64,000 nt of DNA from Ceriagrion tenellum (Eukaryota > Arthropoda > Insecta > Odonata > Coenagrionidae), in the NCBI GenBank assembly GCA_963169105.1, contig OY720641.1, forward strand, positions 79,001,496 to 79,065,495, in the 5' to 3' direction. Positions 22,582 to 34,764 of this stretch are shown here, in pieces. The notes below the pieces were generated by a model. The model had not been told where the DNA came from, did no database searches, and saw only the letters and a list, made by a program, of their open reading frames with translations. Position numbers and translations under genes: made by a program. The number at the start of each line of letters is the position of its first letter. The first letter of the stretch is position 1.

Positions 22582-23683
22582 GTCCTCGAATTTTCGGCGA
22601 AAAACGTTGGTGTTACATCTTCACTTCACAGTAGTGACGGTATTATATGCTTCACTGTTTTTCTGAGCTTATAATGGTTGGAATTCCTGTATTCAAACGT
22701 ACAGCGTTAACGATAAGTTGATGAAGTTTCCTTGGTAAATTTTTCATTGAAAAGAAGGAAGGTGAGTACGGGATATGAAGACAACTGCAACGGCTTCTTT
22801 CCGGTTTACGGTAAAAATCGTACAAAACGCTTAAATTAAATGTGATGATGACTCTTCCTCGCTGAAGTCAACGGATTTTCACATAGACTTGAACACAGGC
22901 TCTGAAATATATTCTCCACAACCCTTGATACCAAGTTTTCCTACTCGACTGTAAAAACAATCATCAGAGTAAATTGAGAAATGTCTTAGAGAGTTGGAAT
23001 TTGTGGTGCTTATTCGTTGCCTAGATCGACCTATCGTTGCGACGTTAAGAGAAAAATTTACACGGTGAAAGGTGGCAAAGGACGGGACATTCTTCATGGC
23101 AGATTTTTTATCTATACCAACTGAATATTGTGCGAGCCACCTCGAGGATATTTCTACACAAGACATGCAATTCTTGTCTCAGGTAAGGGTTAAGCCATAA
23201 TCGCTTCCCAGATTGCTAAGACCAAATGAAAAATGGTCCGGACAAATATGAACGGAAATCCGTGAACCAGTAAAGTTCTGCGTGGGTGAACATGAAAACA
23301 TGTGACACACGGGTGAGCGTTCTACTGTTGATTAATATTGGCAATATCGTACAATTATTCATGCCACGAAACACTGATTCTTGAAGAAAACAAAATTATG
23401 CTTGACAAAAAAGGACTATTAGGCGGTAATAGTCGTGTCAAGTTAATTCTTTAAGAACGAAATCTAGTCTACCATGCAATTTTCAGTCTCGTTTTCCTAC
23501 GTAAACAATGATGCTAACATTTAAGAGTTACAACACAATTACAAACGGGTAATATCGTTTAGCTTCCATGGATAAATTGGAATCTGATTAATATTTAAAT
23601 GGGTCTTATCTATTATTATCCATCCAACTTATGTAAAAGATCATTTTTGTATATGGGCCCAGAATCATTCAATTTTTGCCTAG
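22582..23683. other. Unassigned stretch
   Basis: A 95-codon minus-strand frame (22879-23166) shows no known motif. Nothing else recognised up to the SINE. Confidence 0.45.
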
Positions 23684-23893
23684 TCGGCCCCGGTGGCAGA
23701 GGGGTAAAGTCCTCGCCTGCTAACCCGAGGGTCGCGGGTTCGAGTTCCGCCTGGTTAGAATATTATCTGCCCAGGACATGGGTGTTTGTGTCGCGTCCGT
23801 TGTTACTGTTATTCACCCGACGTAAATTGGCACATTGGGCTGTATTCGGGATAGTGAAGATAAATTTTAAAAAAATAAAATAAAATAAAAATA
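23684..23893 (+). mobile_element. tRNA-headed SINE (body type 1), best-preserved copy
   Basis: Head CGGCCCCGGTGGCAGAGGGG... with B-box GGGTTCGAGTTCC. The body contains GGACATGGGTGTTTGTGTC and CCGTTGTTACTGTTATTC. The 3' tail is AATAAAATAAAATAAAAA-like. It matches the minus-strand copy at 4612-4783 along its length. The polymerase III internal promoter (A and B boxes) is visible, but the tRNA-like part is degenerate as a tRNA. Confidence 0.9.
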
Positions 23894-24289
23894 TATAAAG
23901 AGAGGAAATCCTCAAAAAATTTCTTCATTTTGTGAAGTCATGGCTATTTACTCATTACAATATAGAAACTGTTTGACACAAAAGTGTAAAATAAGCGTTG
24001 TATTACGTATTTAATTGTATGTACCCATTTTTTTCGTTTATAAGAATAGTAATTCTATTGTTGGAGCTTGTTGATGCAATATGCATATTTTTTGTGTGAT
24101 GAATTCCTGATTATCTATCTGTTGGGCACGCATTCTATGTTAATAACAGGTAGCCTTCACAGAGGTATTACCTTTAAGCATACCTAAAGCTTCCATTTTT
24201 TATGTTTTAAGGAAGTTGTATACATTTTTTCTTTCCTTTTGTTGGAAGGAATAAACATCACTTTCAATGTATTGACTTGAAACATCAAC

Positions 24290-24625
24290 GAGGGCTTCGT
24301 CCATAGCTAATGTGAGCCTTAAACGTGCGCGGAAAAATGACAATTTAAACTTGTCGATTATGCAATCTATTTCTCTAATTTATTTAGCATATGATAAAGC
24401 TGCCGTAATTATGGAGTTTATAAACTTTGTAATCACATTTAGAGACGCAAGCGGCCTGAATTGACTTCGGAGGTAAAATCTATTCTTTATTCCGCACTGA
24501 GAGAGCGATGCCCATCTGAATCTTTTTAATAGATTCGATACAATGCTAGACCCCGCGCAGTATCTGTTGCAAATCCTAGTTGATTGTCGCTGCATACGAT
24601 GCAATTCTAATATATTACCTGCTTC
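24290..24625 (-). mobile_element. CR1/Jockey-like LINE C-terminal fragment
   Basis: Minus-strand reading gives QRQSTRICNRYCAGSSIVSN, LLKRFRWASLS, then IREIDCIIDKFKLSFF. The order (basic RLVCNRY-like box, LRELGW-like box, IRE.DCRTDR...SFFPRTI box) is that of the other family A tails at 38220 and 43690. No 3' hairpin or tail is present. Dead fragment. Confidence 0.7.
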
Positions 24626-25107
24626 GTCGAAAATTTTAAGTACTGGACGCGTAAATCGTACCGAGTATAATGAAAAATGAATTTAGAATTGACTTGAACA
24701 CAATTTTCACACGAGACGTAAATGTCGTAAACAATTAGAATCAGTTTGATATTGCTGGATCTAGGTCTCTTCTGGGACTAATCTATCGGATGACAAGCTA
24801 CGAGGAATTAGATTGGTAACAGCAGCGTCGTCCTCTTCCAACAAGAAACTTAAAGGGGAAGAATGAAGCATTCGTCTCACGCTTGGGGATGTGCCGTTGT
24901 GCTGTGACCCAATTTGACCTTTTCACGGAAGAGAAAGTGCCGCCGCATTGTGATGAACGCGACACTCCTCTCACCATGAAGCATCCCTCGACAGTGTGTG
25001 ACGAGAATAGAGCATTGCGAGATTCACTAGAGATCATTAAATACCTAGAATGCGTTTTGGGGGATGACTGTGATCGAAGAAGCAAGTTATTTAACGTACT
25101 CCAAAAA

Positions 25108-25330
25108 TTAATGAAGAGAATGGTTTTTGGGGTTCCCTTCCGCGTATATCCATTTTTTATGGACAATATTTCGCCAGCGTTCCAGCTGGCTTCTTCATGT
25201 CCGCTGAAGTCCCTTAAGCTTCTTCGGCGGGCTTCAGCGGACAAGAAGCCAGCTGGAACGCTGGCGAAATATTGCCCATAAAAAATGGATATACGCGGAA
25301 GGGAACCCCAAAAACCATTCTCTTCATTAA
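25108..25330. repeat. 223-bp near-perfect palindrome, copy A
   Basis: Arms from TTAATGAAGAGAATGG inward (through CCGCGTATATCC and GCCAGCGTTCCAGCTGGC) pair with their reverse complements to TTCATTAA at 25330, around a short centre near 25205-25230. Pairing extends outward to 25099-25339. Direct 37-bp repeats (25062-25098 and 25339-25375, one mismatch) flank it. This is a foldback/MITE-like hairpin; open frames of 148 and 132 codons running through it are by-products. Confidence 0.9.
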
Positions 25331-25471
25331 TTTTTGGAGGATGACTGTGATCGAATAAGCAAGTTATTTAACGTAGTGAAAAGAAGTGGGTAAAATTAAA
25401 CTTTTTGATGTGTGTTAAGTACAATGAAAATTAATTCTCCATTTTTTGTGAAGGCTTCCGAGGAGTTTCTT

Positions 25472-25694
25472 TTAATGAAGAGGATGGTTTTTTGGGTTCC
25501 CTTCCGCGTATATCCATTTTTTATGGACAATATTTCGCCAGCGTTCCAGCTGGCTTCTTCATGTCCGCTGAAGTCCCTTAAGCTTCTTCGGCGGGCTTCA
25601 GCGGACAAGAAGCCAGCTGGAACGCTGGCGAAATATTGCCCATAAAAAATGGATAAACGCGGAAGGAAACGCGAAAAATTATTCTCTTCATTAA
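25472..25694. repeat. 223-bp near-perfect palindrome, copy B
   Basis: Second copy of the same hairpin, identical in length and nearly so in sequence, with TTAATGAAG/CTTCATTAA ends. It differs at the outer arm (TTTTTTGGG; GGAAACGCGAAAAATT) so its pairing is slightly less perfect. It lacks the 37-bp flanking repeats of copy A. Confidence 0.9.
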
Positions 25695-26552
25695 TCTACA
25701 TCTTTACTCTTTTACCTTTAAAATGTGTCTTTTACCTTTAAAATTTATAAATCAATCAAGATACGTGTGTGGCTGTTATGAGTTTGCACCAACGTTGACT
25801 ACACTGTATTCTACAAATTTGTGGAAGCATCGATGGTCAATTGATTAGCAAACATTACAAATAGCTGTTAATAGGTGAAATGTGATCTGATATTCCTTGA
25901 CGCTGCTAATGTACTTGAAAATTAGAGTAAAAATATATTTTGCAAATACATTAAACTGACGAGATCCGAGAAGTAGAAGGTGAGCTTGTGATATGTGCCT
26001 TTTGCATTACGTAGCAAATGGAGACACAAGAATGAGTGATCAAAATCGAATTATAAGGTACACTACTTATCAAAAAACCTGATTATAAGGCGATAGAGAC
26101 ACATTTTATGGTCTATTGTGGTATGAGGTAAAAATTAATCACTGTAAATGGTGTGATGTGATCAACAAACGAAACGTCTACGCGACTATAAACTATTGGC
26201 ACCCTCTATTGAAACTAGGCAATTTTTGTGGAATTTTCGTGCGTTGTCTGTCATACTCAACACCCATTCCGGTACCGATAGTAAAATTTAATTGGATCCT
26301 GCAAGGTGAACCCATTCATAGGACCCAATGATTATTATTTGCCAAATTCCAGTAGCTTTTGTGGTTGCATTATGAGATAAACATTATCTACCCATGTTTT
26401 ACAATTCATCAATTCTTTCTTAGTTTTCTCTATCAACTTTAATGTACTTGTGGACATTATCCTTAAGAATATTTATTAATTACTGAGAATATTACCATGC
26501 CTGATACCGTCAGTTTTATACCCAATCTGCATTACCCAAACAGTTTTATGAT
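25695..26552. other. Unassigned AT-rich stretch
   Basis: Contains a short duplication of TCTTTTACCTTTAAAAT (about 25707-25742). A 71-codon plus frame (26116-26331) has no motif support. Confidence 0.45.
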
Positions 26553-27440
26553 GTTGAATGCTTGGGTAACTTGAGGACAGAGCGAGTAACGACCCAAAAG
26601 ATACTGAGAAGAGTGAAAGATTAACGGAGCCTGTGGAGAACAAGAAAAGAAGTCGGAACGGATAGATCGGTCATGTAATGCGGCATGGTGAATTTAGAAG
26701 GGATGATATAGAGAAAAGATATAGAGAGAGACAGAATGGAGAATTGGAAGCAGATCTACATCTACATTATACCCTGCGAGCGTGGGCGTGTGACAGGGGG
26801 TGTTAAGTCACCAGCCGTGTAAAGATGTAAGTTTTTTGGAGACAAAATGGTGACATGTATTTTAGGAGCGTATTCAGTGGAGCTCAATTTTTATTGTGGT
26901 CGCTTATTGTTCGCGGGAACGAGTTTTTGCACCTATCTCTTCGGCTGTGTATCTCTTATTTTATCGCATCGACCTACAGATGTAGTGAGGAGTCATGATA
27001 ATATTCTGTGTCGCTCTGAAAAATATCACTTCTGAATTTCTCAAGCAACCTAAGCCTAGCGTGTAGCCTCCGAGTCGCTATGGGCTCCCACCTCAATCCC
27101 TCTAAAAATTGTTAGACACTATATGTACGCTCAGAGCAGTTTTTAATGAAGCGCGCTGCTTTTATTTGTATTTTTATAATTTTTTGGTTAAATATTTATG
27201 ACCAGGGTCCCAAATGCTCGTGGCGTAATCGAGGTGTGGCCTAACCAGAGCGAAGTAGCACCTCCTTTTGACTTTATCATCCGTCGACCTTCCTATTATA
27301 CGTTTAACAAAACCTAGATCATGGAAGACCTGGTATATGGACGGTTTTCAGAAACGAAGCGGATGGCAGGGAACGGAGAGAGTTGGAGGGCTGTCACCAA
27401 CCAATCGTGATGGATTTGCGACTAGGGAAGAACACTAGAA
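26553..27440 (+). mobile_element. RTE-like LINE C-terminal fragment, interrupted
   Basis: Plus-strand words RTERVTTQKILRRVKD, RSLWRTRKEV and DIERDRMENWK end at 26754. The same coding tail resumes at 27317 (WYMDGFQKR, then WRAVTNQS). It matches the style of the fragment at 13466-13862 (RAGWRAAVNQS there). The gap is filled by a minus-strand family A LINE end. Frames are broken; non-functional. Confidence 0.75.
26755..27316 (-). mobile_element. LINE family A 3' end inserted in another LINE
   Basis: Its minus-strand 3' terminus is the CTACATCTACATTATACCCTGC word at 26765. Inward lie CCCCTGTCACACGCCC and the coding tail words shared with 5956-6735 (ATTACGCCACGAGCATTTGG region). The host LINE reads through both flanks, and AGAT occurs at each border (26754 and 27313 areas), a possible short target duplication. 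5'-truncated. Confidence 0.8.
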
Positions 27441-27654
27441 TATATTAGTTTATGCAGAAAATAAAATCGTGTTTCGAGTTAGTTGAGGAGTTGGTAGTGG
27501 TGGTATGTTAAAGATTTGAAATACAAATCGAATCCACTATTTAGGATCCAGTGTCGACTATATCTTGGCAATCAAGCTGAAACGAAAAAATTGTTAAAAA
27601 AGAATCGCAGAAAGAGAGGTATGTACGTGTTCTCAGGGGATATTAAAAACTGGA

Positions 27655-27965
27655 GTCCTTGCTGAATGACATCACGGATCGGAGGAGGCGAACATTGGCT
27701 TTAAACGTGGACAGAACGGAATAGATTTGGAGTGCGTGACGAGGGGAAGGAGGCAAGAGAAATGTTTGACGCGGACGTTGAAGAAGGGGGTCGGAGGTGG
27801 GAGAGATGGATGGGGCATGTCGTCGGCAAGTGGCGGCCAGACCGCGAACTGAGGGGCCGAGGGGCGGACGTTGGTGTGGCTGGGCGGCGGGGGATAAGAG
27901 AGGGGGGGGGGGGCGCTGTCAAGAGCGGGCGGGAGATTATGGAGGATGATGGGAAGTGAGGAACA
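27655..27965. other. G-rich, purine-biased island
   Basis: Plus strand is dominated by GGAGG, GGGGCC and a run of 12 G (about 27902-27913). Overlapping 73- and 75-codon frames on both strands are compositional. No gene recognised. Confidence 0.6.
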
Positions 27966-28270
27966 TGGCGACGAGCGTTATGGTGCGGTAGAATATTCTT
28001 GTTTGTATTTAGTCAAAATGATCACACCGTTTCTGTTGCGTATTCTTATAGCTGATTATCCCAGTAAATTACTTTTATTTATACCGTAAACGGAAGAGAA
28101 AAAAAATGGCGACAAGCTTAATGTAGTAGATTTGCAAGTTGTAGTAGAGTAATGCGGTAGAGTTTCCTTGTTTGTATTAAGTCCGGTAGAATTTATCACA
28201 CATCTTCCGTTGCATTTTCTTATTACTAATTCACCTTGTAAATTACTTTTTTATATGAAGTAAACCCTTA
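27961..28270 (+). repeat. Degenerate tandem duplication (~140-150 bp unit)
   Basis: ATGGCGACGAGCGTTATGG...GCGGTAGAATATTCTTGTTTGTATTTAGTC (from 27965) recurs as ATGGCGACAAGCTTAATG...GCGGTAGAGTTTCCTTGTTTGTATTAAGTC (from 28106). Both go on into a CCGTTGC..TTCTTAT and GTAAATTACTTTT part. The second unit has a small extra insert. Origin unknown. Confidence 0.65.
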
Positions 28271-31059
28271 TATAGCGCGGTCTCACAATTTCGATAAGAG
28301 GCTGTCACAGTTATATAAATGATTTCAAATGACGTGATCATTCTTCTTATTTAAACGTAGTTTTAAATGCCTTGATCGGAAAACTTCTTGTGGGTTATAT
28401 GTCAATATCAATTGCTAAATGGTGTTACGAATTTGGAACATCGTTTCAGTAGAAAACCTGTCAAATTAAAACCAAATTGTGAGAGAAAATGATCGTAATT
28501 CATGACAGTAAGAGTAATAGTAAGTATGATCAGTAACAATACGATCATATTTCACGGTGAAATAGTGTCACATATATCTGTATTTGCGCCCACGACTTCT
28601 CTAATACTTGCGATACAAGTTATAATGCGCGTGTTTAGCGAGGCTCTTTGGGGAAAGACTGGTGTGTGACGGTATTGCTTTTACATTTCTCTCGTTTTCA
28701 ACAATACGCCATTTTTCCGGGCCTTATGTGTCATCGGTTTCTTTCAGGTCTTATTTGGATGGTTCAAATCCTGGCGTGAATCGGCTACTACGAAAGCAGT
28801 GCATTTCTTTGCATTGTGAATGTATACAATGTTTATTGTAAGATTCATATAAGTTCCGAATCCATTACACGTCATAAGTGACCAGAGTTTTCACTTTCCT
28901 GTCACGCCTTTACGTGAAAGCCCAATAATCCTGTATTTAGTTTTTCTATCCTTAACTCTGAGACACCCTAGAAGTGCGATCTATAGTAATAAAACAATTT
29001 ATTTAACAACAAGTTCCTTATTTGATAAAGGGTTTTTCATCAAACGGGACGCATTTTCAAATAAAATACAACTTATACAGCAACTTATAAAAAGTATAGC
29101 ATAGCTGCTTCGGTGAAGCTAAACTTTTTACTATTTTATATAGACTTTTCTTTAAATTTCATATCAATGACCTAACAAGTCGGTCAAGAGTTATATCGTG
29201 CTATTGATGCGAAAGATGCGAGCTGAAAAAATTACTTTTTTATGTTCTTATTGCTTTATAATGTTTTTTCCCATACCTAGCAAAAACATCAATGTAATAT
29301 ATAATATTGAGCATATGACCATAACATTCTGCGCGAAAATATGCCACACCCTAACCTCGTCCATTTTTGTAACTTAAATCCTCGAAGTTATATCAAACCC
29401 CCCTTGGTGTCAACCTGTAGCAAAATTAACTCTTGGTAATTCTGAACCATAAATCAGATAATTAGTCGGAAAGTAATTGTTTGTTTAACGCTTCGCAAAT
29501 ATGCTGTGCTGCTCTATTTTTTGTGATTTTCGTATTATGTAATGAGGACCGTATAGCTGAACTGTTGATGTCTAGGTCAATACGACACTGAGCAAGGAAA
29601 AGACTTTCCAAGGGTAAGGACAGCCGCGATTAAATCTTTGTTTAAATTAGTGAAAGAACGGTAGTGAAACTGGAATGGAAAGAGAATGAGGAAATGAGGT
29701 ATAAGTTGTAAACTTTTAACGAAATGACGAGGAAATGACTTGAAATTGGACCAGGAAGTCATTCCAAATACATGGAATAGTGCCTTTATACTGTAGGATG
29801 AGGCATCGGTCGATTGATATCCTTCATAATAACAATATTGAAATGTCTTTGATTGTTACGAAAATGTCTTTACTTCAACCGCGACCGATATTAATACAGA
29901 TCAACATCTTTTGTGTAGCACGGTGTATCAAAACCGTTTATAGTCCAATTACTATAGTAGTAAAGCATGGAAAGTATTTTTTATTTGAATAAATATGAAA
30001 ATGAATTAGCATTCATCTTCGTGCCTGATTAAATATTTTACATCACAATAGTGAATCAGCAGTTGATGCAAAACCAATTCTCATTCCACCCTGTCGAGCC
30101 CATATACTTTTTAAGCTGTGAGGGTTCTCTATTACGATGGAAAGAAAGGGACCTGGCGAGAGTGAATAAGCTACAGAATTGTGTTTAAAAATAAATAAAA
30201 CGCTTAATGATAAGTCATGAATGCTATGTGCTGCTGTGAATTTGGAGTATTAGTCATTTTATGCCGGGAAATGCCTCGGAAAATGTAAGAATAGTCGTTC
30301 CAAAAACCGCAACGTATTGGCATTTAGCACCAATATTCATAAGTTAAAATATTTTTCATCTTAATATTGTACCAATTTTTTAAACTGAGTGAATCTGTAT
30401 GGTGCCCATTTGAATCGATAGACTTGGTTGGATGGGAGAGTTACCCTCGGCGCACTGTGGTCGGAAATCGAAAAAGGCCGGACCACAGTCCAAAATTCCT
30501 TTTTTTTAAAAGTAAAGTCTTGAAACCTAGCATATATACTATAAAACGATTGCTTATTATGATATAATAAACGATTCACGCAAGGTCTTAGCCGTTACTT
30601 AGGTATGGAGGCTCAAACATGACCACATATTCCACAAAACTCCCGTTTTCAATTTTCTTCGAAAATCGTATGCCTTTCAAAGATGGCGAATTAGTGGAAG
30701 GATTTCTACGAAATAAAGAAAACATTACCGTCCGTCAATATGGTTAATTACCTGTACTTTGCATGAACTTCATAGTATTTTTATCTTGCAACCACTGTGC
30801 GGCGGTAGAAAGGGGGAGAAACGACATTCAAAACTAATTAAAAGTGAAGAAAGCATCCGCAGATAATTCAAACTGTAGTGCTTTGAATTGATTTTTACAA
30901 TTTTTTAGGGAAGATAAGCCGTAGAGAGAGTGTGAACAAGTTTAATGCATAAAATGGAGTAGTATTGTTATTAAACCCAATTATACATTCGATGAAATAT
31001 CTTGCGTCATAACTTAAGCTTCAATTATGTTGCATCCTACCCTTTCGAACTGCATCTCT
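28271..31059. other. Unassigned AT-rich stretch (2.8 kb)
   Basis: No repeats, RNA genes or coding motifs recognised. Frames here are at most about 70 codons and look random. Confidence 0.45.
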
Positions 31060-31790
31060 CATCGAACCGGTTGGGGCTTGTGAACGGAGATGGGAAGGAG
31101 AGAGACGAGGTAGCGTTGAAGCGGAGCACTCGGGGAGGAGAGGAGCAGAATGGAGTCAAATAGAATAGAGAGAGGGAGAGAGAGAAAGAGATGAAACAGA
31201 GATGAAGGCAGCGCTGGATTTACGGCGGCCATTACTGATACGCTTGACTTGGCATTCAAGGAGAGGTCTGCCCCGTGGAGGGGTTTTTAGTGGTTCGGCT
31301 ATGTCCGGTGGCGACGGGGACATTTTGTGATGTGAAGTAGCGGGGTAGGGGGTAGAGGGGGGGAGGCTAAGGGAAGGGGGAGGATGTGAACCCTAGGATG
31401 TGCGTTAGGCACAGAGATGTGGGGGGAGGAGGGAGGGGTGCATTAATGGGGTGACGTGTGGGTGGTCGAGTATGGGAAGAGAGGTGCAGGGCATGTAAGG
31501 GTATTTGAGGGGGCTGGCTGCTAGGGTTTTGGGGGTTTGTGTCCGACCGCGCGCGTGGGAGCCTAGGGTACGATAATGCGTGTACCCTCCCCCGCGTGGG
31601 GGGCCTTGGGCTTCGAGAGGATATAGGAGTGGGAGGGATTTCGAGCACATGCGATAAGAAGCGTTGTTCCCCCTCTCCCCTCGCCGCCAACGCCGCGTTC
31701 ATGCATCTCAGATGGAGCGCCATATGATGTGTCGTTGAGGGCAACTCGAGTGGGTTAGGGGGCGGCTAATATTTTCCGGGTTTCGGTATT
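31060..31790. other. G-rich, strand-asymmetric island
   Basis: Plus strand carries dense GGGG and GGAGG runs from about 31080 to 31560, and CpG is frequent. Minus-strand proline-rich frames (up to 125 codons, 31367-31744) reflect the composition. Could be a promoter-type CpG-rich region or an ancient low-complexity insert; no adjacent gene is visible. Confidence 0.55.
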
Positions 31791-32304
31791 GTTATGTTGG
31801 GGTTATTGATTCGGGATAAAGTATGGCCCCGCGTGCGTTTTTTTTCTTCCTGTTCTGAAGTAGATAAAACTCGAGGCAATCGAGTGCTTACCATGGGAAC
31901 GAGTGCAAATTGTGCGAGTTAGGGAACGAAACCGGACCATACCGAATGTGAAATGGTCCTATTTTCGTCATCGGGAACCTAAAGGGTTCCGATGCACACT
32001 TGAATGAGCTCTATATTGAGCTTAATCCGCACCGTTTTCAATGATAGGCGTCAGTAGATAATAATATTATAAAAATAAGTTAATATTTATGTAATAATAT
32101 TTTATCCGCGGGTAGTTACGCATATAAAATTGAAGATTTTCGCGGTCAATTATTATGGTGAAATCTTCTGACTTCTCGGAAGATCTGTATCGTCATAACT
32201 ACTATTTTTTCTTTGTTTATGACCTTAAGTATACAATTTATACCTCTCTTAGTGTTTAAAAGAATCTTCGTTCACAAAATCATTTAATAGAGTCTTGGAG
32301 TAAT
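31791..32304. other. Unassigned stretch
   Basis: Nothing recognised before the polyadenylation-like 3' end of the minus-strand LINE. Confidence 0.5.
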
Positions 32305-32901
32305 AATACAACTTTATTTGCTCTGGGACAAATGTCTCTTGGAGCAGAATTTTTTTTTTTTACAATCAATTAGTTACTGTTTTCAATTTAGACATGGTAC
32401 ATAATTGTAAGCAAGACATAATATGCCATATCATTAATAATACAGTTGTTTGTATACAGTGCATCGAAAATACATAACTTTACAAAAAACTACAGAGTTG
32501 GGTGCATATCAATTAACAATGTTTTCAGATATTTTTGCTTTAAACACCTTAACATTATTTATGGATTGTAAACTGTATGGCAAAGAGCTCCATAATTTAC
32601 ATGAAGAAATAAAAAAGGACTCTTCATACAAATTAGTTGGATATGATGGAATGGACAGAGTTTCCGTCTTCCGTGTAATGCGTTTTCTGAATTAATATTA
32701 AATGTTATTTGTTTTTACAAGTAAGATGGTAGTGGTGTTTTTATCATTTTATGCCTAAAGGTAGCTTTCATTATGGATCGTCTTTGTTTCAGTTGGGGCC
32801 ATTTTAACAGTTTGTAGTATGATGTGACATGCTCATAATAATTAATATAAAAAACGAAGCGAATACAGGAATTTTGTAGTCGCTGTTATTTCTTATCAAG
32901 A

Positions 32902-33621
32902 TCACTTATAATATCGGAGTACACTAATCAAACAATAATCAAAGTGCGGAAACAACAGCACATGTACAAGTTTTTGCCGTAATCGGACTTGAATTAAATG
33001 TCTAAAATTCTTTAGTGGATACAGGGTTTTATGTATCTTGTTGAATATATAGCTTACGTGATCTTGCCACGTCAGTGTTTTATTAATAATAATTCCAGGA
33101 TTGTTTAAGGAGTTAGGATAGTCAATTTTCCTACCTTGAACAATAACTTTAGGAATTTCATTTAAAGCTAGGCTATTGACGTAATTAGAGCTACCAATAA
33201 TTGTGGCCTTGGTTTTTGTTGGATTTAGTTTGAGCTTATTCGCTGATATCAATGCACAAATTTCCTTGATGTCTTTGTTCATTTTCTGCACAACACCATC
33301 TAATTCGTTGGGATTGCAGTCTAGATATATCTGCAAGTCATCTGCATAAAAGTGATAGGCGAAGTAATTTATCACACTCGGAAGGTCTTTAATAAAGATA
33401 GTGAATAATAATGGGCCAAAGATAGATCCTTGGGGAACACCTCGGGAAACTGGTAGGAAGTTGGACCTTTCACATTCCACACCATTGTTGGCTTGCTTAA
33501 GTTCAGAGAGATAGGATTGATACCAACGGAGAGCTGAGAGGAAGAGTTTTAGCTTTCCCAGCCAGTGGATGTGTATGCCATGATCGACTGAGTCAAATTT
33601 ACTGCAGTTATATTGAACCAA
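32902..33621 (-). pseudogene. Reverse transcriptase core, LINE family B
   Basis: A 239-codon open frame holds the central and C-terminal polymerase motifs: SRGVPQGSIFGPLLFTIFIK (palm motif with the PQGS turn), FYADDLQIYLD (catalytic YADD aspartates intact), KLKLNPTKTK, and a thumb LGI-like segment altered to NNPGIIINKTLTWQDHV. The expected start of the domain lies upstream in other frames (DYRPIALLYALSKPLERH and FQSGFRKGYSTQTALLK, about 33640-33840). So the protein is broken by at least two shifts. The apparent ATG start is internal and not a true start. The enzyme would have performed target-primed reverse transcription of its own RNA. Confidence 0.9.
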
Positions 33622-33733
33622 GATAGTGATTTTGCGATTTTCAGCCGAGCGTCGGATATCGTCCGTTATTTTTAATAACGCAGTCTGTGTACTGTAGCCT
33701 TTCCGGAAACCTGACTGAAATTCGTCTAATAGA

Positions 33734-34318
33734 TTATTCCGTTTTAGGTGATCTATAGTAGCATTGAAGACATGGCGCTCGAGAGGTTTGGAAAGGGCAT
33801 ATAACAGAGCTATGGGGCGGTAATCTGACAGTTCTTTTGGGGTTAGGAGTCTTGATGATGGGCTGAATGATAGCTGATTTCCACAGAAATGGGAAAGTAG
33901 AATAGTATAGAGAGGAGTTGTACATATCGGGGATCATTGGCAAATCAGCAGGAATTACAGCTTTAAGGGATTTGACATCAATGTTGTCAACACCTCTCGC
34001 GTTGGTTTTTATTAGTCTCATGTAATTTTTAAACTTATTGGGGGTTGGGTGAAGGAAGAATAAGATATCACTGCTAAAGACTCGATGTACAGGTTGACTT
34101 GGGTAGTCTCCGTCAGGCATCATAGGAAGGGGATTGGACGTCTCATCATTCAGAGGGATGGGAGTGGAAAAGTACTGGTTCAACTGATCAAGAGAGAAAT
34201 CGAGTTTTGGGGGGTGATGTCTGGGTTTACCAAGGCCAAGGCGACGTATTTCTTGCCACGTCGATTTTTCAACCCATTCATTGGAAACAATCGTAGTAAT
34301 ACTTGCACTTGGCGGCAC
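33734..34318 (-). pseudogene. LINE family B linker and start of reverse transcriptase
   Basis: A 194-codon frame covering the region between endonuclease and polymerase. Recognisable near its end are NARGVDNIDVKSLKAVIP (the usual A.G.D.I box before the RT) and FLWKSAIIQPIIKT. It then runs out of frame near 33845, where the true RT continues (PKELSDYRPI). The N-terminal 120 residues carry no motif I can name. It belongs to the same protein as the frame at 32902-33621. Confidence 0.8.
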
Positions 34319-34325
34319 GAATTTT

Positions 34326-34764
34326 TTGCTGGACTAGATTGCGGACTGATTTATAGAATGGTAATTACTGAATGCATTCTTGATGGTATTATGATTTTAC
34401 TGTGTGAAAATATGACTTGTTATGTTAAATGACTTAGAACAACGGATAAATTTAATTCGTTGTGCGACTTTGTTTCGTATATGATATATGTGTAAGAGCT
34501 GTAATGCATAACCAATTTCAATAGGACAGCAGCTCTAACACGGATTCTCCTAAAGGACTATTTATAGTCACACTAGAATTAATCAACATTAATCCAGAGA
34601 TTATAAATATAGTGGAGCATCGAATACCGTATTATCTCATGATGACTAAGGCGTTCATAGGATACATTGCAATGATTTTCAGGGTGTATGATTCCCATTT
34701 TAACCTGTTGTCCGGATTCGATACTCTCAAATCCACCTCTCTTTTGCCCTCTAATTTAGGATTT
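34326..34764. other. Unassigned AT-rich stretch
   Basis: Nothing recognised between the LINE 5' truncation and the Penelope-like fragment. Confidence 0.5.

Larger units (their letters stand above)
32305..34325 (-). mobile_element. CR1/Jockey-like LINE family B, best copy (~2 kb)
   Basis: Minus-strand element running from a linker upstream of the reverse transcriptase (34325) through the polymerase to the C-terminal tail (about 32900-32640, RLQNSCIRF and NSENALHGRRK words). A 3' untranslated region follows, ending in CCAGAGCAAATAAAG near 32310. The endonuclease half is missing, as in a 5'-truncated copy. A second 3' end of the same family lies at 37190-37850 (CCAATAAATC end). The plus-strand 81-codon frame at 32450-32695 is antisense to this UTR and not a gene. 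Confidence 0.85.

Noticed and set aside
23684..23760. Functional tRNA gene
   Set aside because: The same head recurs with SINE bodies and A-rich tails at four places and does not fold as a proper tRNA.
24798..25281. 148- and 132-codon frames on opposite strands
   Set aside because: Both run into the palindrome and overlap each other; no recognisable motif before it.
31367..31744. 125-codon minus-strand frame
   Set aside because: Same compositional cause as in the other G-rich islands.
32450..32695. 81-codon plus-strand gene
   Set aside because: Antisense to the C-terminal tail and UTR of the minus-strand LINE.
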